Assembly (NCBI GenBank): GCA_007922195.1 | Contig: ML682005.1 | Location: 24,111,632-24,175,631, forward strand | Length of the DNA: 64,000 nucleotides | Source of the DNA: Podocnemis expansa | Lineage: Eukaryota > Chordata > Testudines > Podocnemididae | Reading direction: 5' to 3' | Shown here: positions 23,836 through 34,821 of the stretch, in pieces | Layout: every line of letters begins with the position of its first letter | How positions within the stretch are numbered: position 1 is the stretch's first letter | Translations under genes and position numbers: made by a program | The notes under the pieces: model-generated | The model's input: only the letters and a program-made list of their open reading frames with translations | What the model was told of the DNA's origin: nothing | Database searches by the model: none

Positions 23836-23959
23836 AATAGACTGCCCATAAACGTCATTTATGTACATTTGCTATGCTGATGGTCTTACTAGAGTGGTTT
23901 GCAATGTAGTGCATGCAACAAGCTAAAACAGGATCTTAACTCCTAATCCACCTAGCTGA

Positions 23960-24045
23960 ATGCATTTCATGTGGGACTGAGAGTCAAGAGATAAAGGTTC
24001 TATTTCCCATTCAGCCGCTGGTTTGCTATGCCACCAGGGAGATCT
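23960..24045 (+). repeat. tRNA-derived SINE fragment (MIR-like)
   Basis: GGACTGAGAGTCAAGAGATA, GGTTCTATTTCCCATTCAGC and CTGGTTTGCTATGCCACC follow the B box-like and core sequence of a tRNA-type SINE widespread in turtles. Tail missing. Confidence 0.5.
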
Positions 24046-24544
24046 GAAGATCACACCTGTGATTCTTCAGCACAAAGCTTGATTTAAAGTGCTTGCTCAA
24101 TATGCTTGATGCCATCTTCTTTTTTCTTCCTAACCTGTTGTTGCTGCTCAGTAGCCATGGCACAAACAGGTGATTGAAAAAATTGGTCTGCAAAGAAAAA
24201 CATGGCTTTTTTGTGCCTTTCCTTTTTTTTTTTCTGATAAAGAATGGATTTTAAAGAAGGAGAGAGAGAGCATTCTATCCACTTTAATGTTTGAATTTAG
24301 GATCTTATCTCTTTTACTGGATATGTTTAGGGATTGCCAAAGAAGTGGCAGAATTATGAAGTGAGAGATTGATTGAGAAGGGAAGTGACATTTAAAAAAA
24401 ATCAGACCATTAAAACTTTTTTGTTAATTCATTTAATTCAAATATTTACATACATATCTGAGAGAAGAGCTGCAGTGTAGCCAGCAAGATACTTGATGTT
24501 TTTCCTAAAGTCCTGGCTCCCAGAATCATTTGATTAGATGAAAT
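24045..24544. other. No gene recognised
   Basis: AT-rich DNA with short purine tracts. The plus-strand 64-codon frame at 24170 has no recognisable domain. Confidence 0.45.
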
Positions 24545-24625
24545 GAACAAGGAGTCCTGTGGCACTTAAAGATTAGCAAATTTATTAATCGCATGAGCTT
24601 TCGTGGGGTAAAATACCACTTCATC
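24545..24625 (-). repeat. Fold-back repeat, one arm
   Basis: AACAAGGAGTCCTGTGGCAC, TTAAAGATTAGCAAATTTAT and GCATGAGCTTTCGTGGGG, ending CACTTCATCTGC. Best-preserved single arm of the family in the window. Confidence 0.7.
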
Positions 24626-24639
24626 TGCTCTTTGGTTCC

Positions 24640-24840
24640 CTCCTTGCAGCTCCAGGCTTCCAAGGGCTGGCAGCAGATCCACTCTGGCAGAGCTTTCTCC
24701 AGGACTTGAAAATGGGGGGAGGTGTAGGGAGGGTGCTGGGGTGCTCACTAAATTGATATAATACTGTTACTAGCTGACAACTGGGGGGAGGGCATGTTGG
24801 GAAATTCATGGGGGATGTTAGGGAAATCCCTGCTGGATGG
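24640..24840 (+). repeat. Dispersed repeat, copy of 2326-2440
   Basis: Shares GAGGTGTAGGGAGGGTGCT, TACTAGCTGACAACTGG and GGGAAATCCCTG with 2326-2440; the complement is at 11120-11215. Family unknown. Confidence 0.5.
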
Positions 24841-24934
24841 AATCGGAGTCGGAGCTCATTTGCTGATGCCCCACTCCACCCAGTGTGCAGACCGTCAGCT
24901 GGACACCGCAGCTGACTGCAAAGTCCTGGTCGCT

Positions 24935-25190
24935 GATCAAGATCAAGGTCAGGGAGGTGCAGAGGGTTGGAGAGGTCAATGTATTGGGCCAGGATTGGGT
25001 CCAGTATTTTTATGGAGTGATAACCATATTTTTATGGAGCAATAACCAACGTGTATGGCACTGAGAAGTGGTTGCAAATGCATACTTGGGCTGGGGCCCA
25101 CACATGAATGAAGGGGGCCTGGACAATACGGGAAGGGGCCCCAGAGATTAGGAGGGGTCCGAGGCGCATCAAATTATTCTTTAACCACTG
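24935..25190 (-). mobile_element. hAT-like element, GGTTAAAG type, truncated
   Basis: Ends ATTCTTTAACCACTG at 25190, the complement of the left end CAGTGGTTAAAG of 50680-51248. Interior words CACTGAGAAGTGGTTGCAAA and TTTTTATGGAGTGATAAC match that copy inverted. The opposite end is not recognisable. Confidence 0.6.
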
Positions 25191-25198
25191 AGTTCATG

Positions 25199-26045
25199 GG
25201 ACTCCAATAAAGATAACATATCTTGCTTTGTTCCTTGTTGAACATTTCCCCACATCTCTCTTTTTTGCTATGTGAGTGCTTAGGCTTCTTCCTTCTTCTT
25301 GAAGCTTTTCTGCACAAATTCAAAGCTCCTCATCCACTTCAGAATCTTAATGAAATGGTCAAGGTTTAGCTGAAGGCCAGACTGTGCACTGATACTTGTT
25401 CACCAATAGAATCGTGTCTCAATTTTGTATTTCCTGTTGAAGCTAGTTGGTAATGCATTTTATCCTATGTCACAGCGTGTATCATACAGTAATTTTCTGT
25501 GATAACTATTGCTGTGAAGTCTATTGGATGTGAACAGCAGTATAGTATAATTCAAGCCAACTACAGGGGAGCTAGTGAATGAAACTACCTTGTAGTTCCT
25601 CCATTTCTTTTTGAACAGAGAGCCAAACATATATACCAGCCTGCCTGCTGTGCACATCTTGAGAAGTGAAGTATTGACTCTGTCTGTCATGTTTCCTTTT
25701 AGGTATTACGTAAACAAAAAGTAGAGAGGGAAAAGCAAATATTCATTTAAGCCAGCCTGGTAACTGCCCAGCTCAAAGATTAAAATATGCTGTTTAGTTC
25801 CATGATATTAATAAATGAATTATTACCTGAAGGAGAGAGCATAAATGTGTTCATTGTATAAGCAGTCCCTATTTATTTTGCTATAACAGTGAAGCTGCAA
25901 AGCAAAACCAGTAAGTGTTCTATATCTCCTTGTACTGTTCATCTCTTCCATAAGATCAAAAGTTATTTTATAGCAGTATAGCCTACAGGGAACAGAGCAA
26001 GGGACAGAGATTCTCTTGGAGTCTGTTCCTAATGGGTACACCAAC
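25199..26045. other. No gene recognised
   Basis: AT-rich unique DNA; no long frame or known repeat seen. Confidence 0.5.
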
Positions 26046-26135
26046 TTCTACATCACCTGGACAGGTTCCCCCTTCTCTTCTGTACCTCTGTTTCCCTATC
26101 TATAAAATAGACACAATAATGTTTCTCTGTCAAGT
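26046..26135 (+). repeat. SINE 3' half, left of the DIRS insertion
   Basis: CTGTTTCCCTATCTATAAAA followed by TAGACACAATAATG is the core-to-tail part of the tRNA-type SINE. Its continuation (CTACCTCAGAGGGTG...TGATGAAAAGCACTATGG) appears at 32197-32290, beyond the DIRS element, suggesting one SINE split by the insertion. Confidence 0.5.
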
Positions 26136-26167
26136 GCTTGCTTATGTCACTTCCAATTAGGTCAGCT

Positions 26168-26292
26168 GCCAGAAGGTTTTTCCTCTAGTGGCATCTGTTA
26201 GGTTGATGTAGCGGCCTCCTGGAGCGGTGTCTGCATGATACTGTATATAAATCCCTGCTGATGTACTGCCATCTCAGTTCCTTCTTCCTGTC
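26168..26292 (+). repeat. DIRS left inverted terminal repeat
   Basis: CCAGAAGGTTTTTCCTCTAG, GGAGCGGTGTCT, ATACTGTATATAAATCCCTG and CTCAGTTCCTTCTT align with the complement of about 31990-32106 (CAGAAGGTTTTTCCCCTAGC, GGAGCAGTGTCT, AACTGTATATAGAGCCCTG, CTCAGTTCCTTCTT). TATATAA-like words are retained in both. Confidence 0.75.
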
Positions 26293-27069
26293 CATGATGG
26301 TTTTGGAGCTTTTTGACTCCCTGTCTGGCAAGCTTTTCTGGTGTCCCTGGTCCTTTTCCCAGCACCAGGGCATGCCTCATTTGCAAGGATTTAAACTATG
26401 CAGGACCTGCCATAAGCCTGTGCTGAGTGGACATCCAGATAATTCCTTTCTAAAGTGTTTTGGAGAAACGCATGAAGCTGACAGGTGTAAGATCTGCAGG
26501 GGCTTCTGACTAAGGACAAAAAAAGGAGCATCAGACTTAAACACCTTCTTATGCAGCCAGTGTGCTCAGCCCAGAACCAAGTTCTGACTTGGTTCCCAGT
26601 ATGTTGGTGAAGAGTACATCAGCCTCTATAAGAGATGTTACACTGAAGACAGACTCGGCATTGAGAGAGCCCTGGAACTGGCATTCTTTGGGACAGAAGA
26701 CTCGGCACTGTTTCCATTCCCTGATGCTGCAGAAGCAGCATAAAAAGTTGCACTAGAGAAGTTCAGACAGTGAAGTCTGCAGGGAAAGGGGAGACCTGGG
26801 TGCATCTCACAACAGGACATTCAACATCGTCTTCACCCAGGCTGGCACTATCAGCTTTGGGCTTGCAAAGGGATATGATGAATCTAGTGCTATTGGACTC
26901 TCCTGGGAGGGACAGCCAAGTGGGAGAGCTGCACTGTCCCTCAAACCCAGATAGCTTTTGTGGTGGCATGGGACTTAATAGCCATGATGGCACAGTAGTC
27001 CCATGCCAGAAGGGAGGAGCAGAAAAGAAGACCTCTCACACCACAGACCAAGAGGAAAACCTTCTATGG

Positions 27070-27250
27070 AATAATAAACAAGGAGTCCTGTGGTACTTAA
27101 AGATTAACAAATTTATTTATTGCTTGAGCTTTTGTGGGAGAAAATCACACTTTGTTAGACGCTCCCATGAAAGCTCATGCAATAAATAAATTTGTTAGTC
27201 TTTAACTGCTACAGGACTCGTTTGTTTTGCAGAACTAGACTAACATGGCT
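27070..27250. repeat. Fold-back repeat, complete inverted pair
   Basis: Left arm AACAAGGAGTCCTGTGGTAC, TTAAAGATTAACAAATTTAT and GCTTGAGCTTTTGTGGGAG; right arm begins GCTCCCATGAAAGCTCATGC and returns AATAAATTTGTTAGTCTTTA then CTACAGGACTCGTTTG. The outer end is CTAACATGGCTACCCTTTTG. The arms would form a hairpin of roughly 70 base pairs. Inserted in the DIRS gag remnant. Confidence 0.8.
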
Positions 27251-28002
27251 ACCCTTTTGGAACTTGGCTTCTTTGACATGGCACCCATTGCCTTGGTACT
27301 GCTCTTCAGATCTGTCTCTTTCAGCACCACTGTGGTCTTTGCATCTTGAGTCTCTCTCATCCAACTCAGAGGCAGAATCCTATGCATCCAGTCTGTTGGC
27401 ACCAGTTGCAGAGGTGTCGCCATTGGCAGGAGTGAAGGCAAACTTAGGAGACCATGACGGGAACAGTGACGGGTGCTGCTGCAATGGTCCTTTTGGACTC
27501 CTTGGGTTCTTAGCCAGGATGTCCTACTCCATTGTCTCCCACACGAGGAACTTGAGACCTTTGGCACCATGACCCTGCAGCACTGAGAGGGACGACAGCC
27601 GTGGCCCTGAGGGGAGAACAGAGCCCAGTGTGCAGCCTGTTATGGATGATCACTACAGTATTGAGAAGAAGGTCTGAGAAGAATCACAGGCTACCGTAGG
27701 GCAGGAAGAGCCAGACTTTCCCAGGGCGTGGTCCTCTTCCTCACCAGATGAGGCAATAGAAGGAACTGGAGCTGCTACTCCCCAGTGGATAATAGAGCCC
27801 ACTAACAGCTGCTGAGATGAGTTGCAAAATGACCTGGGCCTTCAAGCTGAGGAGAGGTGAAAGTGGGAGGGCCCTGTTGTTTACATCCTGATCCCAGAGT
27901 GCCCCTCTTGGTTAGTGCTTCCTCTGATTAAAACAACTCAAGCCACCACTAAGATACTGTGGCAAACTCCTGCATCTGCTCTCTCAACAGAGACAGAGCA
28001 TA

Positions 28003-28112
28003 AGAGTGTAGTGGCTAGCACCTCTGTTTAATATGCAGAAAATCCTGGGTTCAAGCCCCAGGGGGTTGGACTTGCTGATCTCATGAGGTCCCTTCCAACC
28101 CTATGATTTGAT
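28003..28112 (+). repeat. tRNA-derived SINE with CR1-like tail
   Basis: GTGTAGTGGCTAGCACC (A box-like) and GGGTTCAAGCCCC (B box) about 40 bases apart, then GGGGTTGGACTTGCTGATCT and CATGAGGTCCCTTCCAACCC, the tail shared with CR1. This is the structure of the cryptodiran turtle tRNA SINEs. Short tail and no clear duplication. Confidence 0.75.
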
Positions 28113-29004
28113 TGATTCTGCCCCATCTATTGGATGTGTATTCCTTTTTATGCACCCACAACTAGAGTCATTGATGGTGACTGTAGCAAATGATGAGAGG
28201 CAGAGAAAGCAGTCACTAACACTTATGTCCAAGGACTCACAGAAGCTTTTTTTCTTCTGTAGAAAGGTATATTCCACCAGGAGGTCTCCAGCCATTGCAA
28301 TTTTAATTCCTGGGAGGCTATGACAAAATTCAAGGAGTTGCTCCCAACTGATTCCAAGCAAGAGTTTGCCAGTCATTCAGGAGGGAAAGATTGTGGTGGC
28401 AGCATCACTGCAGGCAGCCTTGCATGTGGCAGACTCTACCACATGCACTATGTCCTTAGCAGTTGCGATGAGGAGATGCTCCTGGCTGCAGCTGACCATA
28501 CAGGCCCTGCCATTTGAAGAATCATGGTTATTCTAAGAGCAAATGGATTTCAGGTTGCTCAACCTAAAAGATTCTAAGGTGACTAAAGCCTTTGGGCCTG
28601 CACACTCTGAGTACTCAAAGAAACACTTTAAGTCTCTACTGCTTAATGGCGTTGCCAGGCTCAGAGGCAAAAATACCCAAAGAAAAGGGGCAGGAGTAAT
28701 AGACACAAGACACTACATCCTCCATCTAATCAGGGCCAGAGTTTGGCAAAACAGCCATTGAACTACTCCTGTAAGACATTTTGAAGGTGTGCCCAAGGGC
28801 TACACACCAATCTACAATCAGAATTTCCCTCCTCCCTGTTTCCTGAATCATCTGTCCTATTTCTACCATGCATGGACTCATCACCGCAAATGCTTGGATG
28901 TAGTGCACAGGAGAAGTGGGATATACTTTACAATTTTCCTCCTTCCTCCCTTCCTGGCCCCATCTTCCCCACATCTCTTCAGGGATCCTTCTCATGAACA
29001 ACTC

Positions 29005-29502
29005 GGGTATGTCTACACAGGGTTCTTATTTCGAAACAACAGAGGTTGTTTTGAAATAAGAAGTGGCATGGCCACACGACGCACGGCCATTTCGAAAGAA
29101 GCNNNNNNNNNNNNNNNNNNNNNNNNNNNNNNNNNNNNNNNNNNNNNNNNNNNNNNNNNNNNNNNNNNNNNNNNNNNNNNNNNNNNNNNNNNNNNNNNNN
29201 NNNNNNNNNNNNNNNNNNNNNNNNNNNNNNNNNNNNNNNNNNNNNNNNNNNNNNNNNNNNNNNNNNNNNNNNNNNNNNNNNNNNNNNNNNNNNNNNNNNN
29301 NNNNNNNNNNNNNNNNNNNNNNNNNNNNNNNNNNNNNNNNNNNNNNNNNNNNNNNNNNNNNNNNNNNNNNNNNNNNNNNNNNNNNNNNNNNNNNNNNNNN
29401 NNNNNNNNNNNNNNNNNNNNNNNNNNNNNNNNNNNNNNNNNNNNNNNNNNNNNNNNNNNNNNNNNNNNNNNNNNNNNNNNNNNNNNNNNNNNNNNNNNNN
29501 NN
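29005..29502. mobile_element. GTCTACAC MITE, TTTCGAAA type, right side in gap
   Basis: Begins GGGTATGTCTACACAGGG, then ATTTCGAAACAACAGAGG and CGACGCACGGCCATTTCGAA, which are the complement of the right arm of 20822-21428. The remaining part is replaced by Ns. It inserts directly after the RT text HEQL of the DIRS element. Confidence 0.7.
29103..29502. other. Assembly gap (400 N)
   Basis: Exactly 400 undetermined bases, probably a conventional gap length. The open frames spanning it are artefacts. Confidence 1.
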
Positions 29503-30644
29503 GACAATTTTTTGCATGGTCTCTTTGGCTGTGATCTTCCCCTTCATGGATCCCAGAGACTGTTAGGAGACCCTTGACTTAAAGGACACTTAATTTCACG
29601 CATCAGTAGTTCCATCTCACTGAAGGTTCTGAAGGTTTGTGGTAAGCTACTCACTGTAAGTTTACAGTCCTCCCATCTGGATTGTCTGCAGCCCCCTTGA
29701 GTTTTCACCAAGTATATGGTGGTGGGTGCTGTCTTCCTGAGGAAATTGCAGGTGCAAGTGTTTTTGCCCCTGCTTCCAAGGAGATTCTGCAGTTACAGTC
29801 TGGCTATTTTGCCTTTATGTCAGGATCCTCAGCTGCTCCGTCTCCAGAACCAATTACTGCTTTATTGGAAGTGCTGACCTCCTTCAGCCTGCAGAGGAGC
29901 CAGTTTTCCCTCCCTAAACTCCTAGGAGTGACTGCCCTTTCTGCTCTCTGCTGGCTGCTTCTATAGGGCCTCCTTGGCCCTGACTGGCTGTTCCTAGCAT
30001 CACCACCCTAGGGCTTTTTAACACTTTCCAGTCTTGTGTGGAGCAGCAGCCACATCACAGTGCCTAAATCAACACTATCCACTACCCAAAGGATAGAATT
30101 TATAGGAGCCAATGCTAGATTATGTTCAGTTGAAGGCAGTCCTGCCAGCATCTTGCTGCTTAACTATGGGCTTCATCAAAAGGGACTTGATATGCTTTCC
30201 TTCCACAACAGCAAGAAATTGAAACTTTTAGGTCACATGGCTTTATGCACATTCATGAAGCAGCATGCGAGGCTGTGGCGTACACCTCTCCAGGCCTGGC
30301 TGGCATTGACCCACTGGCCAGAGATGAGATTGATAAAGTGGTTTCTTTTCTTTTTCCTTTTTGGGTAATCCATAATCCTTCAGTGGTGTCTTGATGCACA
30401 CTAGCATGTGCGGAGTCTCCTTCTCTAGACCCAAACCATCTCTCTCTCTGGTCACAGATATACCTGAATTAGGATGGGGAACACACTAGGGATTGTTTAG
30501 GACTCAGGGACTTTTGTCTCATGCAGAGTTGTCATGCCATATCGTCAAGGAGCTGAGTGGTCAGCCTAGTGTGACAAAACTTTCAACCTCACCCAGCAGG
30601 TAGATGTGTTTCAGTCATGACAGACACTACAACAGCAATGTTTT

Positions 30645-31840
30645 TTGATAGACAAACAGGTCTGTTGGTGTCAGATCTCATCATGCAGGATTACAGTCAC
30701 CTGCAGCACTCCAACCCCAAATCCTTCACCTCACAGCATGAAAGCTCTGCAGCTATTCCTTAGGGAGTCTGTGTGCTTGGGCCTGGCCAGGGAATCCTCC
30801 CAGGCAGCAGGAAGCCATCTGCTGGATGACATATGTGGCCAAGTGGAAGAGGTCCTCTATTTGGGTTGCACAGAAAGACACTTGCCCAATACAAGTGTCT
30901 TCATTTTGGACTATCTTATGTCTTTAAAACAAGTAGGGCTGGCAGTATCATCTATAAAAATATACCTGGTGGCAATATCCACCTTCTACCCAGGCACATT
31001 TGGGCATTCATTGTTCACTGTTGCAATGGTGACCCACTTCCTCAAGGATCTGGATAGATTCTACCTGCAGGTCTACATTTCAGTACCGGCTTGGTACATG
31101 AGTTTGGTCCTTACCAAACTTATGGGACTCCCCCCCCGCCATCTTCTTTCAATACCTTAGCTTCCTTTTCACTCTCACATGCACTTCAACATGCAGAAGC
31201 AAAATTCTTGTTTTGTGTATCTTTCAAGGAAAATGAAGTTCTTGATCACAATTACTTTGGCCAGAAGAGTGTCTGAACTTATGGCACTAACATCTGACCC
31301 CCCATACACACTCTCTTACAGGGACAAAGAGCAGCTGTGACAACACTCAGTCTTCCTACCTAAAGTGCTGTCCCAGTTTCATATGGGCCAGGATATCTTC
31401 TCTCCAGTCTTCTTTCCAAAACCACATGCCAACAGCAAGGAGAGCCTCCACTCCCTAGATGTTAGAAGAGCACTGCCTTTGTATACAGAGAGGACTAAGC
31501 CTTTCCATAGGTCAAAACAACTCTTCATTGCCATACCAGATAGGAAGAAAGGCCTACCTCTCTCATCCTGAAGGATCTCTTGAATGTTTACTGTATCAGA
31601 ACTTGCTATGACCTGGCTAAGTGCCAGCTCCAACACTAACAGCACTCTTCACAAGGCAACAGGCCATGTTGGCAGCATTCTTGGCATATGTCCTTATGCA
31701 AGAAAGCTGCAGGGGTATAACCTGGTTATCAAGTCATATGTTCCCCTCACATTGTCATTACCCATCAGGCCAGAGGGGATGCAGTGCTCAGCAGAGGAGA
31801 GCTTTGGTTAGCAATTCTGTGAGCTCCAAGTCCTCCAGCT
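30645..31840 (+). pseudogene. DIRS tyrosine recombinase remnant
   Basis: Frame 30645-31160 contains the core-binding region (ILDYLMSLKQVGLAVSSIK then FLKDLDRFY and LVLTKLMGLPP). In another frame 31252-31290 reads ITLARRVSELMAL, holding the first catalytic arginine block of the family. 31365-31571 continues with IFSPVFFPKPH and LHSLDVRRALPLY. Near 31630-31680 the expected H-x-x-R block reads ALFTRQQAML, so the histidine position is leucine while the arginine remains. At least two frameshifts and internal stops inactivate it. The enzyme would integrate the circular DNA copy of the element. Confidence 0.75.
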
Positions 31841-31989
31841 AGGGAGTCATTAATTGGAATGGATACGAGCAAGCACGTGTAGAAGAAAAGACAGTTACCT
31901 ACTTTCATAACTTATGCTCTTTGAGATGTTTTACTCATGTCCATGCCAAGATCCACCCGCCTACCTCTCTGTTGGAGCACTCCATCAAG

Positions 31990-32110
31990 AAGGAACTGAG
32001 TAGACAGTGGGTCTGCAGGGCTCTATATACAGTTCCATTGAGACACTGCTCCAAGAGCCTTCTGCACTGACATGATAGGTACTGCTAGGGGAAAAACCTT
32101 CTGGTGAAAG
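31990..32110 (-). repeat. DIRS right inverted terminal repeat
   Basis: Complementary partner of 26168-26292. Beyond it, 32165-32195 (ATAGTTACAAAGGTAAGTAA) is the complement of 31886-31912, a second small hairpin near the end. Confidence 0.7.
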
Positions 32111-32196
32111 TCCAATCAGCATGCAAACACCTACCTTGGATGGAGGTGAGCGATACTTTTCATAGAATAGTTACAAAGGTAAGTAACCATCTTTTA

Positions 32197-32290
32197 GCTA
32201 CCTCAGAGGGTGTTTGGGACTTTGCTAATGTTTTTAATGCAGTTTGAGCAACTCTGATGAAAAGCACTATGGAAATGTAAAGTACTATGA
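32197..32290 (+). repeat. SINE 3' half, right of the DIRS insertion
   Basis: CTACCTCAGAGGGTG then ACTCTGATGAAAAGCACTAT and GGAAATGTAAAGTA is the terminal part of the tRNA-type SINE begun at 26046. Confidence 0.5.
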
Positions 32291-33319
32291 TATAGAATGA
32301 ACTTTAATTTTAAATCACCATAAACATTCTTATTTTCAGTAAAACAGTAGAGAACTTAGATTTAGCTCTTAAAGAGATTTTGCCATGTATGAAAAGGGTT
32401 TTCATTTCAAAAGTGTTCAGAGTTGGCCTAACTCTGATCTCATTGAGTACAGTCAGAAGAATGCTGAGCACTTATGAAAATCCCACTCTACATACTTAGT
32501 CAGATCACCCCATACCCACAGTTATGAGAAAAGTGAAACATACAGAATTCATTGAGAAAGATCAATTCTTGTTTTACATGCTGAAATCTAATGACTTGAG
32601 AGTGCCTTGTTCTTGAAGGAAAAGTTGCAGGACATGAATAACCTTATTATGACTTGGCCCATTCGAGGCAGTGAAATCGCTTTATACAACATGTTAGACT
32701 TTTTTTTTTTTTTTTTTTAACAAGGGAGGACCTTTAAAGAACAATTGTGGCATTTTTCTGCAGTGCTGCCACCTGAATGTTCCCAGTGTGACAAGCAGCT
32801 TTCTCTAAATACAAATCATGAAATGTAATTTATTCACTTTAGTTTCAAATACATTTGGTGGGGCTGAGCCAATTACATTACACTCAGGAAGTCCCTTGAT
32901 TATTAACTGGATTGAGGGTCATTGAAGCACACAGAAGTTCTTTGAGTGCTCTTTACAGATACCTATTTCATTACTACTGGTAGGTTGACAGAGGGAATAA
33001 AGCAATAAGCATTTTCACCAAAGATGTCAGGTGAATTAAGCAATGAATGAAACCTTTGTCTTAGCTGTGGAAGTTCTGTTCTTCACAGGAACTTATCCTA
33101 ATGCCTTTGATAAAGGGAAAGTCTCTTTTCAAATGAAATGTTTTATTTAGATGGACAGGTGCTATTTCAAGCTTGGCAAGAATAACTGGGTAGTTGATGA
33201 CAATGTATGAAGACTTATTACATGTATCCATTTCAAAGAGATTAAGAATGAGACATTTTCTGCCAACTCTGTATGTTGCCCAATTACATGTTCCATGTAT
33301 AAGGAGATATATGCCTTAC
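32291..33319. other. No gene recognised
   Basis: Unique AT-rich DNA with a 19-base T run at 32700-32718. No recognisable frame. Confidence 0.5.
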
Positions 33320-33947
33320 GATGTACATTGGGCAGCAGTGACCATGGTTGAGCTCAGGATCCTGACAAAAGAAAGGAAGGAGAGAAGTAGAACATGGACT
33401 CAGGACTTCAGAAAAGCAGTCCCTCAGAATTGGTGGGCAGGATCCCCTTGGAGGCTAATATGAGGGAGAAAGAAGTCCAGGAGAGCTGGCTATATTTTAA
33501 AGAAACCATACTGAAGACCTAGGAACAAACTCTGCCAATGTGCAGAAAGAATAGCAAATATGGCAGGTGACCAGTGTGGCTTAACAAATAAGTCTTCTGT
33601 AAGCTTAAACACAAAGGAAGTTTACAAGAAGCTAACAGATGCCTAGGGAGGAGTATAAAGATGTTGCTCAAGCATCCAGGAATGACATCAAGAAAGTCAA
33701 AGCACAGCTGGAGTTTTAGCTAGAGAGGAAGGTGAAGGATAACAAGAAGGGTTTCTACAATATGCTAGCAACACGGTCAGGGAAAGTGTGGGACTCTAAC
33801 TTAAGAGGTAAGTAACCTAGTTACAGATGCTGTGGAAAAAGCTGAAGTACTCAATACTTCTTTTTGCCTGTCTTCACAGATGAGGTCAGCTCCCAGACTA
33901 CTTCAGTGGGTAGCACCATATGGGGGTCAGATGAGCAGCCTTTGGTG

Positions 33948-34371
33948 CAGAGCGTAGCTGTGGGTGGGTATGGAAGGCTGGGACCCACTCAGTTTACCCT
34001 GAAGCCCACCCACCTTTATTTCCCAGCAGCAGTGAGAACTTTACCGCTGTAGTCACTGGGCTGCCCGGCAGCAGCAAGCAGGGCAGAGGCTCCTGCACCT
34101 CTGCTCTGCTTGCGACCACTGGCTCCCACAGACACAAGCAGAGTTGAAGCATTGATGCTGGTGCCTCTGCCCCACTCACAGCCATGGCTGCTGGCCAGCC
34201 CTGTGGATGTGGCAGTGAAGTTTGCACTTCTGTCAGCCCGAGCACTGTGACTCTCCATCTCCCTGAGGGGCAGGGGGTGGAGAGCTTCCAGTCATATGAC
34301 TGGGCCCTTGATCAGGCTGACTCTGCACTTGCAGCTGCTCAGCCAGAAAACAGGGGCTGGCTATGCCCCTG
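33948..34371. mobile_element. hAT MITE in CR1, 424 bp
   Basis: Left CAGAGCGTAGCTGTGG and right complement CAGGGGCATAGCCAGC are inverted repeats. Flanks CTTTGGTG (33940-33947) and CTTCAGTG (34372-34379) agree at 6 of 8 positions. CG-rich, with CAGCAG repeats and no frame. Confidence 0.65.
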
Positions 34372-34821
34372 CTTCAGTGGTGAAAGAACAGGTTTGAGAC
34401 TATTTAGAAAAACTGTACATGCACAAGTCCATGGGGATGGATGCAGTGCATCTGATGGTACTAAGTGAATTGCTGATGTGATTGCAGAGCCGTTGGTTAT
34501 TGTCTTTGAAAACTTATGGTGATTGGGGAGGTCCCAGGTGATTGGAATAAAGCAAAGCATGCCCATTTTTAAAAAAGCGAAGGAGGAGGAGCCAGGAAAG
34601 TACAGACCAGTCAGTCTTACCTCAGCACTCAGAAAAATCATGGAGTAGGTCCTCAAGGAATCAATTTTGAAGTACTTGGGGGAGAGGAAGGTTATCAGGA
34701 ACAATCAACATGGATTTACCAAGGGCAAGTCATGCCTGACCACCCTGATTGCCCTTTTATGATGAGATAACTGATTCTGTAGATGTGGAAAAGGTGGTGA
34801 GCATGATTGTAGTAACCTTGA

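Larger units (their letters stand above)
26261..28780 (+). pseudogene. DIRS gag-like remnant
   Basis: The frame 26261-26509 contains CRTCHKPV, then KCFGETHEADRCKIC, a cysteine-histidine cluster typical of DIRS gag nucleic-acid-binding segments. Further on, 28430-28520 reads HYVLSSCDEEMLLAAA-like sequence and 28540-28690 preserves the end of the gag-type domain in shifting frames (for example LLNLKDSK). It is broken by many stops and by two short repeats. The encoded protein would have been the structural protein of the element. Confidence 0.6.
28785..30370 (+). pseudogene. DIRS reverse transcriptase/RNase H remnant
   Basis: Before the MITE, the frame reads HLSYFYHAWTHH and LFRDPSHEQL, matching the amino end of DIRS RT. 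After the gap, VFTKYMVVGAVFLRK (about 29708-29755) matches the RT block before the catalytic motif; the YXDD-like motif itself is not recognisable. 30036-30368 reads TLSTTQRIEFIGA and LKLLGHMALCTFMKQHARLW, the RNase H side. Stops, frameshifts and the 29005 MITE disrupt it. Confidence 0.65.
26136..32196 (+). mobile_element. DIRS-like tyrosine-recombinase retrotransposon
   Basis: Plus-strand decayed element of about 6.06 kb. In order: left inverted terminal repeat, gag remnant with a zinc knuckle, RT/RNase H remnant, tyrosine recombinase remnant, right inverted terminal repeat. Retrotransposons that integrate with a tyrosine recombinase and carry inverted repeats define the DIRS group. It has been invaded by a fold-back repeat (27070-27250), a SINE (28003-28112) and a CG-rich MITE with an assembly gap (29005 onward). 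Flanks appear to be two halves of one SINE, consistent with insertion lacking a target duplication. Boundaries are accurate to perhaps 10-20 bases. Confidence 0.75.

Noticed and set aside
28789..29577. A 262-codon open frame across undetermined bases
   Set aside because: It is open only because Ns were not read as stops; left of the gap it is DIRS RT plus a MITE end.
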